Part shown: piece after piece, positions 52,160 through 63,060 of the stretch | How the letters are laid out: the number at the start of each line of letters is the position of its first letter | Position numbering within the stretch: the first letter of the stretch is position 1 | Assembly: GCA_036897445.1 (NCBI GenBank) | Contig: JAYMTL010000055.1 | Location: 46,870 to 110,869, forward strand | Reading direction: 5' to 3' | DNA: 64,000 nt | Source of the DNA: Pelargonium tetragonum | Taxonomy: Eukaryota; Streptophyta; Magnoliopsida; Geraniales; Geraniaceae | Translations under genes and position numbers: made by a program | The notes under the pieces: generated by a model | What the model was told of the DNA's origin: nothing | What the model saw: only the letters and a program-made list of their open reading frames with translations | The model's database searches: none

Positions 52160-52520
52160 AAAACTATTATCTATTGAAAAAGACTATAGGAATGCTAGCT
52201 ATACTGCTTACATATAATATACTAATACTTAAGACAGTAAGTACAAATGCAAGGGGAATACCTATAAGAAGAAGCAATATCCCTCCTAGACAAGTCCAGG
52301 TTCTAAGGCAGCGAGGAACCTTAAGACGGGTATTATCAAAATCAGTCTAGTTATTAAGATGGTACTAATAGATAAGATGAAGGATGTAGTTCATAGGATA
52401 AAAAATCTTATTAACATTATAGCTCCGGGTGTCAAGACTAACAAAGCTATAAAGATACGGGTTTATAAGAAGGCAGTTTAGCTAAGAAGGTAGGTACAGC
52501 GGAGGACTTTAAGAGAGCTC
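52160..52520 (+). repeat. R1-like relic with basic open frame
   Basis: The stretch contains TCTAAGGCAGCGAGGAACCT (52302 on), then AAGACGGGTATTATC, and later AAGACTAACAAAGCTATAAA. A frame runs open from 52290 to the TAG at 52479-52481 (63 codons), with an internal ATG at 52359-52361 giving 40 residues. It is Lys/Ile/Val-rich with no recognisable motif. AAGACGGGT is shared exactly with the copy at 20365. I read it as repeat-derived rather than as a gene. Confidence 0.4.
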
Positions 52521-55500
52521 CCTTGTGTAATCGCCTGAGTAATTCCTCTCTTACAGGAATATTTGGAACTATAGTTGACTGGAAAGAGCCTCTTTGATCG
52601 ATTTTATAATCTGAAACCGCTTCGGTAAAAGGAAGCCCGGGGCTATATTATCTGTATAAAAAGGCTTCGCTTTTATTTACCTCTTGGATACTATAATGGA
52701 AGCTTTTTGAGTTGAGCAGCCCTGGCAATTGCCCTTTGAGTTTTCTATTATCTGAGTGGAAATGATTTGAATCACCAATCCCTAATTTTGAATGTTTGCC
52801 TAATCGCGGGGGTCCTACTTATTGTACATTTGCAAGCTAAAATATAGGTATAGCTCTGATCAAAACTATACTGAGGTATTTTAGTATATATAAAAGATAA
52901 AGTCTTACCCTTTTCTGTCTGAATCCCTGAACTTACTAACCTTGTCAGCTAGTTTATAACTCTGAAAGACTTTCTTTTATTCTTTTTGTAGTCTTAATTC
53001 TTGCACTTTTAGCTTTTCTGTCACTAGTTCTTTTCTAACTTGGATATAATATAGTTAAAAGAGAGATCTTAACTCTAGTCAAAAAGTGTTTTATTCTAAA
53101 ATTACCCTGTAAAAGTTTCACTTTTGGGAGTTTAAAATAAGAATCTAAGAATTACTGGAATTACCTTGTAGGGTTTCCTTATAATGCAATTTTATTAGCT
53201 TCGACTTTTTACTCTTGAAATAGGGGATCCTGTCAGAAGGAATGGATACACCTACAGAGCTTTGAAAAGGCATAGCTATTGTATCAAGAGTTTTAGAAAG
53301 AATTTTTGTTTATAAATTAGAGTTTCTTCAATCCAAGGATTCGCTGTGACTTATTAGAAAACAAAATTGTGGATCTATTTATCGAACTGCAGCTTAAGGT
53401 TTTCTCAAGGGGAATTTGACTACCCAATATCTCTTATAGAACTCTAGGAATTCCTGTAGTAGACAAGTTAAAGTGTCCATAACAAAAGAAATGCTTTGTA
53501 TCCTTTTAGGAGATATATAACTTAACATTAAATAAGAAAAGTTTCAAGTACGTTGTACTATATATCCCTGTTTCCTTAGTTAGGTTAACCTAGATATTCT
53601 CATAAGAGATTTCATTATCGATCTTAAATTTAGAATACCTTTCACGTTTTCTAATATAAAGCAAAGTTATAAAGCTAAAAGATTTCAAGAAAGTGGAAAA
53701 CCGACCCAGAGTATTCGTAAAGAATGAAAGCACTAAAATTAACATATTCTGGGCTATTCTTTAACTTGGTTATAGAGCAATACTTGTACAAAGCTCTTAA
53801 GCAAGTCTGACTCTCATGACTCCTAAAGTCCTTCAGAGGCAGATCTGAAAACGGAGTCCTTTTTATACCTACCCGGGTGTAAAATTCTCCTATTTTCGTT
53901 AACACGTTATCACAAGCCCTTAGGACCCTCGTTAAAAATAGAGAAGAAATTGAGTTCACCGGTTCAAAAGATATTCCTAATAGGGATTGAAGTCAAAGTT
54001 TAATACGAAACTGTATCCACAACTTTTTAGATTTTATATTAGATATAGTTCACAAAGAAATAAAGTAAGAAATGGGGCCCCTTAACGAGATAACTACCTC
54101 TTCAATTTTTTGAGCCGGTATTTCCACAGTTTTGAAAAAGCTCCTTTGGTGGGTATAATAAAGATAAGCTTGGGGACGGAACGTAAGTGAACCCTACTTC
54201 TGCAAAAACGCTTTTCTTTTCTGTATTAAGGTAGATGATAAGGATTCAAGCACTTGATGTAAAGATCCCCTTTCAGGCAAAGCTAGTCATACATTTTAAC
54301 AATCAAATTTTCCGGATCCTCTTTAGTTTCTACTTTCTTTTTTCTAAGTGCGGTTATTACTTTATAAATCCAAAGAAAGTTCTTGCCACTAGGGGATACC
54401 CAAGACCTTAAATTCTTAATTTAGTACTAAAAGTATAGTATACTAGTAAGCCGAGGACTTTTGTACTAGTTGTTGCTCTTTTTTAAGATCTGGTTTTAAT
54501 AATATACCTAGAAAATTAGTAGAGTTTAAAGGAAAATAAGTTTCTGTTAGTAGGGTTATTATTGTATTGAGGAGATCCTTGCAATAACGTGTAATAAAAA
54601 GGAGTACTTTTAATAAATCTAGTGGAAAACTTAAACTTAGTGGGAGCTTAAGATAAGGAAAAGAAAAACTTTATAGATATAATAAGGAATTCCCCCTTAA
54701 TATAGCTTGTTTATAACACCGAGTACTGAGTTGGAAACCCGGGACAGCTTCAGTTAACCCAATCCCGGGAGCCGGCTGCCTTATCTAGTAGACCTAAGTC
54801 CCAAATACTAGAAGCGTGCTAGGGTAAAATGTTATTAAAACAAAGAGATAGAAAAAACTTAAACTAAAAAAGAATCTTTCAAAGGATTTTTGAAAGTTTT
54901 TGCTTTTTAGTCTCAAAAAAAGTAAAGGACATTGTAATTAATGAATGGGTAAAACCTGCGAATAAGTAAGTAACATAAATTATTCTATCTAAGTCCTGTA
55001 TTACTCAAGAAGGGCAACATCACAAACAAGGAGGTACATTAAAAGGAATCTCCTTCAGTTTCTTATTTTTATATTTTGCGAATTAAAAACTAGCGGTATT
55101 TCCCATAAAAAGGAATTCCAATGAAGGCCTTAGTACTCTATTAGGAGCCTCCTAGACTACCTTGTATTTAAATAGACAAGTGTACCAAAAATATCTTAAT
55201 AAAGACTAAACCAGAGCTCTCTGTCATTACTTAATTACTTAGAAAAGTCCTCTTTTTAGACTTAAGCAAGGAACTTGTTTTTACTACTAGGGAGTTCTAC
55301 AAAACAAAGACTACTCATTATTTTATTACGTTCTACTCAAAGCACCCTATTTTTTGAGATAGGCATGCAAGGGTTCAAACCTGTCAAGTAAAACCTTTCT
55401 GTTATTAGAACACGCAGTGAGGAGTCTTCGATAAATTCTCTTTTTGTCTACTAAAATTAGACTTGTATCCCAATCTAAGTTTATGAATATCTAACGTAGC

Positions 55501-57299
55501 ATTTATATCAAAACGCCCCTTTTCTTTTTTTTACCTTGAAGAAAGATTGGCTCTTAAAATATTAGAAAGCTCACATTAAGGAGATGTACAGTTAAACAAC
55601 TGGGATTCTTTAAGTCCTTCTTCAATTGAATACCTTAGATTCCATTAGAAGACGAGGTTTCACTAAGGAAAGGTGCTAGAGGCAGCACTTTCTGAATTAG
55701 GTACCCCCTTCTTTACAGTTTACTACCGAGTTCTTTTAATTTCAAGGATACTTCCTGCCGGGTCCCCCTATCTAAGTATGTTTACTTTCAAAGGGTTTTT
55801 TGCTATGTTAAGCCCCTTTTTAATAAATTTAATAAAAGAGGATATAAAAAAGGGTACACAAGATGTAAAAGCAGATAGCAAACTTCGGCCTAAGAATTTT
55901 TTTTAATTATACAGTAAAGGGAAGAATAATATAGAATTTTTAGATCCGCAATTTAATTCTCCGGCACTTGCATATGGATGGCTTAGTTTACAACTTACGA
56001 AATATGGGTCGAATAAGATACTCTTAGCTAGTATTAGACATAGACAATTACTTCCTACTTTCTTTCAGATATAATTTTGTAATCAATACTCAGAATTGAG
56101 AATGACATGTAGCCCAAGAGCCTCTGATAGGCGCTGAAGTACATTAGTAAATAACAAGGTTTCTAATTAGATATACTTGTCTGCTTTTTCTATAGTGGGC
56201 CCGGCGCCCCTGCAAAGGGACTCTAGATGCGTAAACACTAAAAGTAAGGGTTTCCTTTTTTTCTTATAATCTTAAAAAGGCTCTCAGTGGGACTTCTCCT
56301 TACTTAATCTTTCTGATACAAGGGAGGTCAAGCAAGCCTCCGCTAAGTAGACAAACTTCGAGGTTAGGTTTTACACCATAAAGCCGGCATTCTCTTTCTT
56401 TTTATTACTAAAGGTAATGTCAATTAGAGAGTTTATGAGCAAAATATATATATTAGGTCTTAAACGAGCTACTTTTTTTTGTTAACACGGATCTGTGTAA
56501 TATAATATAACGTAGTTTTGGCGAAAAGGGCTTTCATAATTCAACCACTTGGAGTCTCGTAAAATATATAAGGTAAGAAAGAAATTCCTTTCTATTTAGA
56601 GATCCCGTAATAAGGGGGTCCTCGCAGGATACTATACTCTTGTGTTGATAGGTCAGAATAGGAATTCTTTGTTTACTCTAATACTATATTATTGGCTTAC
56701 CTTTAACAACTGAATAAGAAAACAAGCAAGCTTGCAATTCTATATACGTCTCTACTAGAAACCCATTACTTTTTGTATTCCCTATACTTGCTCATTGGAA
56801 TCAGAAACCTAGAAAAACAAAGAAACACAAGAGAAATTGACTTAGTTCTTAGTATGCTAGTTATCTTCTTAACTTACCTATAGCTTCTTTCTAATGAGCT
56901 AGACCCGGTTCTATCCTATTTATTTGAAACTTTTCTACTTGATGAAACCTCTCAACTTATAAGAGTACAGGTATATACTTCTCCCAGAGTTATAGCATCC
57001 CTGTAAGACTCACTCACAAAAAAAGATTTAGGATTAAATCAAACAGCCCTTAATCAAATACTTTTCAAATTTCCTGGATCCGCGAATACCCGCAAACAAA
57101 ACCCTATTAATTAACCTACTCTACTTCTTTCCTTAACAGCTACAAAATACAGACAGTGTAAGAGTTTAAAGTACGTCACTACGAATAGAGAGAGTTCCTT
57201 ATATAATATTCCAAAGAATCTTAGGGAATACACTACTAGAAAATACAAGAGTTCTAATCCCATAAACTACTAAGAAATAATCAAATCAAACTAAAGGAA

Positions 57300-57440
57300 T
57301 CCATAAAATCTACCTTGCCTACTCTTTGTAGCTAGACCTTTCCTTTGAGATATACTCTTCTTAGGAAACAGACCCGCAGCTAGACTCTTACTTAGCTCAG
57401 CTAGACTAACTCTTGGATAACCCGTCTTAGAAAAAGAGCC
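57300..57440 (-). repeat. R1 core, minus orientation, three octamers
   Basis: The reverse complement of the octamer (AGCTAGAC) occurs three times within 77 bp, at 57330-57337, 57378-57385 and 57399-57406. The minus strand also reads AAGAGTATATCTCAAAGGAAAG, close to the GGTATATCTCATAAGG of the copy at 21034, and CTAAGACGGGTTATCC. This is the densest cluster of the R1 signature. Confidence 0.45.
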
Positions 57441-58639
57441 CCTGTTGTGTTGTCTAAGTCAAGGGGGCTTATGGAGCTTTTTTCTTCCCTACCATACAAA
57501 AAAAAGTCTTATAGTTATCATATTATATAGTGTATTTGTATTATACTCTTATTATTATTTTTAGTTAGTACAGGAATACCACCACCAACATAGACTTCTT
57601 AATCTAAAAAACTATCTATCTTCTTGAGAGCTATAAAAGAAATAGGAAGAAGAGGAGCTCTATAAGGGAGATACTTACAGTAGTAGGAATAGTAAGAGTA
57701 GGAGAGAGACTTATAATAGGAAACATGATAACATCCCTATCTAATGGAGCTGAGGTTTATATAATAGTAGGAAGTATTAGATTAATAGTTAAAAAAGACT
57801 TGTAAGTTAATTAAGTAGATTGTATTATAAAAGTGGTTCTTTTACTTATTATAGATTGTTTTAATTCTTTTAAGAATAAAATTCCTACTTGCTTTCTTAA
57901 GAGCTTTTTCTGCGTCTCTATCTGTTTCATACTCTTAGTCATACATAAGAGCCTATTTCTATTCCCTAAAAAAACTAAAGGACACCAAATCCAGGCTCAT
58001 TAGAACAATATCAAAAAATTTTACTAAAACAGAAGGTGCGTGCCAAGTAAAAGGTATTTCTGAGCCTTTACGTTTGATTTCTAATGTATTTATTCCTGTA
58101 AAAACTTGTTCTGAACCTTACTTAAAACAAATCCTATCCAGACAAAGCTAAATAAAAGAGAAATTACCCATCAATAAATTCGCTTGTTGAGCTTAATCCT
58201 TTCAATTCCGAAGCCCTTGAACATTAAAGTAGAACATAAGGAATGTCTATCCTTTTATTAATTTGTTAAACTTTACTAGAAGCAGAGGAACAACACAATA
58301 ATAAATAAGAAAAATCAGGTTATACCTATAAAATAAACTATACTCTTAGGAATTCTTTTCCGTTTGAATAACTCCGTCTTACTTAATTCGTTAACTTGAT
58401 CAGAAAGACAAGAAAAACCCTAACTAACTCCTTCCATCCTGTCTTTATAATAACCGGGTTTTTCCAACCCTTTCATGAATACAAAATAAAGGAGAGCCCC
58501 TAGCCTGTTGCACTTAGTTAGAAATTCCCTCTTATCCTAGGCTAAAGTTTTCCAATCTCTTTGACTTACTCCTAAGTACATTTACAACAAGGTAATGCTT
58601 CATTTCTTTAGAAATTTCTCGAGACAACTCCTTACTCCC

Positions 58640-59110
58640 ATATCTTTCTTATATTTATAAAAGCACCCTCTTAATCTCGAAAACCTAGACTTTAGCTTCA
58701 GCTCTTTAAAATGACTTGCCAGCTTCTTACCTGCCTCTGTTTCTTTTTCAGAGCTAAAATATAGCTACTAGTACTAGACTTATAACTGTCTTCTAACACG
58801 CCCAGGCCCTTCTTCGTGAGGCTTATGGATCTTCTTGCAGTCTCTAGCTAATATGCTATTCCTCCGGCCTTATCATATAAAGAGGAAAGCAAAAAAAGAA
58901 ATAATAGAGAAATCCTTATTACCGAATAGTGTATTGAGTATAACTACTTACATTTTGGCCAACCCAACAGGAAAAGAAAAAACAGACTAAAACTTGAATT
59001 CAAACTCGTACTTGTTCTCTTATTCTTCATAACTTTCCTCCTCTTTTATTAACCTTTGGTTTCCTCTTCATGATCTGTATCTTAATGGTAGCTAGACTCC
59101 TCTTCTTCCC
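58640..59110 (-). repeat. R1-like relics, minus orientation
   Basis: On the minus strand, AGAGACTGCAAGAAGATCCA then CATAAGCCTCACGAAGAAGG (about 58810-58850) carries the AAG phasing and the CATAAG word. AGCTAGAC at 59090-59097 is followed by CTTCTTCC-type sequence. Boundaries are approximate and the copies are patchy. Confidence 0.35.
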
Positions 59111-62100
59111 CTCCCAGCCCCTCTAGTCTAGCTAGGAAGGAAAGAATGTTTTCTTTTAAGAGCTATTCTCTTAATTAACTTTATATATAAAAGATAGAAA
59201 TAGATAGTTAATAAAATAACTAACTACTAAAAAATTCGAGGATAAAGAAAAATTTAGTAATTACTAAAGATTATGAATACAAATGAAATAGAAAAAGCCC
59301 TGAAGTTTATATCTAAAATGTCTTTTATACTTAGTTTAGGTGCTTTTTTCAAGAGATTTTTGTTATTAAATTCTATAAAATAGGTACTAATAGGATTCCC
59401 TTAGCTGTTTGCACAAAAAGGCGGGCAAATTGGGTACCTTATTTTTTTTCGGATTCCGAGCATATATTAATTAATGCCAAATCCTTTTTTTATACTTTTT
59501 TTTAGAACATTTACATGGCTCAAACAGGCAAACCCCATCTAGATTTTTAGTGTTTTCCACTTCATTTTCTTGTGCACCAAATTACACCTTTAAATTAAGC
59601 CTCTGAATTAAGTATAAATTTTACATAAAACTTAAGCAATGCTTCAAATCAAAGGCAAGCTTTCCTGTACGTACACATTCCAAATTTTACTATATTCGTA
59701 ATAAAGCTCTTTTATTAGCCCCTACGTCTTTTAATTTAGTTAAAACTGAATTTAGAACCTAGTACCGAGAAAAAGGATCCCTATGTTATGGTTCCGACTA
59801 TAACTTCTTTATTCCAAAAGAGCCCCGCTTTTTTTTACGATAAGCTAGTTAAAATAAATATTATTTTTATACAAGTCAGAGCCTTTTTAACCTCTTTTTT
59901 AACCAAAGGCTAAGCTAGAATCTGCTATCCTGTAAGTTTTCTAAAGAAAGGAAGCGAGAATGTCTGAAAACGAATACAAAATAGGCCACACCTCACGGAG
60001 TACCTAAACCCGCGAGAAATAGAAGGCTTTTTATAAACTTCGGTATTGTTCAAATTAATAAAGATTCACAGCCCTCTCATCCATAGTGTACCCGTTATTC
60101 CCAACTCAATAAGCTAAGTCTCACTATAAAATAATACAAGCTCTATTTTGAAGATAGTCAATAAGAGAGGATCCTGATATGTAGCGAATTTAGGGTAAGA
60201 ATTTCCAATTAACTAGGCCGTCCCAGACGAGTAAGGACATAATACCTGAATAAGAGAGAAGTTGAATTCCATACGATATTATTGCTTTTTTGTGAAGCTA
60301 TAAGTTTTTAAGTTTGGGCTTTTTACACATAGGAATTGGGTAGATCTATAGCATAATCCAGAACCTGTAATAGCAAAAGTTATTGGCGATAAAGATATTT
60401 TCATATTCTGTTAATTAGGACTCCTACGAAAAACCAACAGATCAAGACTCAAATTCTACAACAAAATCTATCCTTCTTATTCTACTAAGCTCTTTATACT
60501 GAAGACAACTCCCACATCCTTGAGGAGATTAACTACGATAAGACTTATGATAAAGGAAAAGACCCCGCATATATCTGACTAGAGGCACCCAATTCACAAA
60601 GGAGATGTTAATCCCATGCATCTCGTTGTTAGCAAGTCTAACTCTTATAATCCTACCCTACACTCTTTACAGGGCTAATACCGTTCCACAAATTAATAAA
60701 GTTTAAGGCACCGAATAGAGGCTCCAGTTCAAAGCAACTCCTAGTATGTGTTTTTTAGTCCCAAATCATATACTTTGGCTATGTTATACGGCGGCAATAA
60801 GATTTGAACCCGCGTGCAGACTCAATTCAACGATGCTCGGCTTTTTCGATGCTGGGACTAAGTTCTTCGCTTAGGGAAATGTATATAGAAAGCGCGTAAT
60901 TTAGAATTTAAGGGATTCTTTATGAGATAAGTAAAACTAAGTAGCTCTGATTTGATTCTGTAGTTTTCAAGATGTGTATTCTTTATAATTCTAAAACCCG
61001 AAAGCAGGTGCTAACCAAAAAGCTTCCACCTAATTTGCAATTTCGTTAAGTTGGTACAAAGTGCGAAATTTCTATGCTTGAAAACAAGAAATTTCTATAC
61101 ATCGGAAGTAAAAGCCCAAAAATCCCTTAGTTAACCTTGTTAAGTCACTAATGCAATACTTCTCTACGATTGTCGGGGATAGCGTTACTAAAGTTGTAGC
61201 TATATAATACCAAAAGTCTTTGCTGAGAGATCCTATCAAAAATGAATTTAGAATACTTTAGGAAAGTCCTTAGCATGAAAGAACACTTACTTTAGAGCTT
61301 GTAGACTTAATAGACTCGGGTTGCTTAAATTACACGGAATTGAAATTTCATTTTTTTAGTGAGTCAATGTTTTGAAAACTTTATGTTATAATTTTGAGGA
61401 TACAAATTTAAAAAGTCCCCTTTTTGCAGCGCGGTGAACTCTCTTTTTGGGACGAAAGCTTTATAAAGAATCGAGAAAGATATTACGCGGTTACTCTAAA
61501 CCCAAGGATTCCCCGTAAGATAAGCCTCAAACATTTAGAAATAGGGCCCTGCAAGGTAGGGTTGTACCTAGTCCCTGAAATAGAGAAAGAAAGATAAGTT
61601 TTCTCGTTTGTAAAAATTTTGGTTAATTAATTAGCGGAGTTATCCCATTCTAAATCAAATTCGGGGCCTTTTTGATACAATTTGTATATAACTAATAACT
61701 AACTTCAACTTACAAGTTCCTGCTTTCTTCAGGATAGAGTAATTTCTTTGTAACGGTAAGGGTTAATTAAAAGAAAGGTTTTCATTTTCTCTAGTGGCTT
61801 CTCTTTATCAAGAAATGCTTCAGTATTATGCTTTTTAATAGTCAATCTAATTGCATTCCTCTTAGTTTGCAGAGGTTATATACTTTTGCCCAGGATACCT
61901 GGTAATTAAAATTTGCTGTGCCAAGATTTCCGGTAAAAGGGAATCCTATAAGGGTGTTTAGGTAAACCCGAAAAGTATTCTCGTTGGGATTTTTATTTAA
62001 TTCAAGAACCCTTGTTACTTGAACTGAAATTCTAATTAGGAACTCTTGTAGTAAGGGAAAGGCTAAGAGGGTTATAGGCGCTCTAAAGGCTCAAAAGAGC

Positions 62101-62203
62101 CCGGCAAAGAAAGTTTAGTGAAGCATCTTGGTTAACGAACTTTTACATAAGGAGTAATAAGAAAAGCAAAAGTTTTTATTCTCCTGAGTAACTACCTTAG
62201 CAA

Positions 62204-62261
62204 AAAGGATAATACCTTTGTTTCTGTCTATAAATAGCGCTTATCTAAGGTATTATCCTTT
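62204..62261. repeat. perfect 15-bp inverted repeat with 28-nt loop
   Basis: AAAGGATAATACCTT (62204-62218) is the exact reverse complement of AAGGTATTATCCTTT (62247-62261). Just upstream, TACCTTAG (62193-62200) could pair instead with CTAAGGTA (62245-62252), which overlaps the 3' arm, so two mutually exclusive foldings exist. A perfect 15-bp local inverted repeat is unlikely by chance in 64 kb of this composition. No gene follows that it could regulate, so a small palindromic insertion is the simpler reading. Confidence 0.7.
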
Positions 62262-62689
62262 ACTTGAACTTCTTTTTTTCAAATCTTCACAGGCATACTT
62301 GCCGCCCTATTAGGAACTAAAAGTTTTATAGGGGTCCGCAGGGAGTAATAAGGGCCCACATTAAAAGGGAAAAAGTAAATTATTAAAATATGGAGATTTT
62401 TTTCTCAACCCGGTTTAGTATAAGTAGTGTAAGCGCTTCCTCTCTCTAAATTCCTATGCTTTTGAAAGGCTTTAAAAAGCAGAAACATCACTAGCCTTCC
62501 CCTTATCGAACCCCAGTGCACTTATTTGACATAGAAAACGCATAAGGACCCTCTTTCTTCAATAGCGAAAGCCCTACTTCAACTCCTGCGTAGGAATTCC
62601 TCTAAAGGCTAAAACCGAAATATCCAGCAAAAGCTTGTGAGTGCCCCCTTTAACTAGATCTCTTCTTATCTTAACCTTCATAACTTTAG

Positions 62690-63060
62690 AGCTATAGCCA
62701 CCAATGTATACTATACTTCTTATTACTTGCTTTCATAACTCTCTTAGTCTTTCTAGCTTTGAGATTCTAAGAAAATCTTGAGGAACAACACTGAATTTTG
62801 TTTTTGACTATCTTCCTAAATCTAAAATACCGAAAATAGCGACTATTCGAAACTAAAAAGGTGGCTAAAAACTTCCAGAACAATCGTCCTTTTAAAGTCT
62901 AAGGGGTTAGCCAGACATATAAAATAGGAACTCTTACGCAAACCTTATTTCTTATTCTGTATCATACCTCTCCCATTGATCATAGCTATCTTATTCAGAT
63001 TCATAGCTTGTTTCTTACTCTGGGATACCTATACTCTTAGCTAGACCTTTTCCTGTCTTT
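62690..63060 (-). repeat. R1-like relic, minus orientation
   Basis: The minus strand contains CTAAAGACAGGAAAAGGTCT then AGCTAAGAGTATAGGTATCC (about 63021-63060), with the octamer at 63039-63046. At the other end it carries AAGAAGTATAGTATAC (about 62706-62721). Similar TACTATACTTCTTA words stand beside R1 sequence at 20597. Confidence 0.35.

Larger units (their letters stand above)
44471..57299. other. 12.8-kb stretch without genes
   Basis: No gene is recognisable. It holds R1 relics (46240-46480, 49150-49220, 50100-50270, 52160-52520), an 8-bp tandem duplication at 46169-46184 and five copies of GGAATTCC counting from 51847. A GC-only inverted pair CCCGGGA/TCCCGGG lies at 54738-54744 with 54763-54769. 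Short frames at 48121-48306, 48509-48781, 49310-49492, 51023-51208, 53675-53959 and 55673-55906 show no known domain. Confidence 0.55.
3096..62600. repeat. dispersed palindromic 8-mer GGAATTCC (12 copies)
   Basis: Copies start at 3096, 3795, 4669, 14479, 22464, 32786, 39806, 51847, 53447, 54686, 55112 and 62593. A composition-only estimate is below one copy in 64 kb. Near relatives such as GGGATCC, GGGAATCC and AGGAATTCT are also frequent. The copies usually sit at the switch from a purine run to a pyrimidine run. They are scattered, not tandem, and share little flanking sequence. Confidence 0.65.

Noticed and set aside
60785-60860. Minus-strand GGTTCAAATC resembling a tRNA 3' half
   Set aside because: The T stem does not pair and no anticodon arm can be placed.
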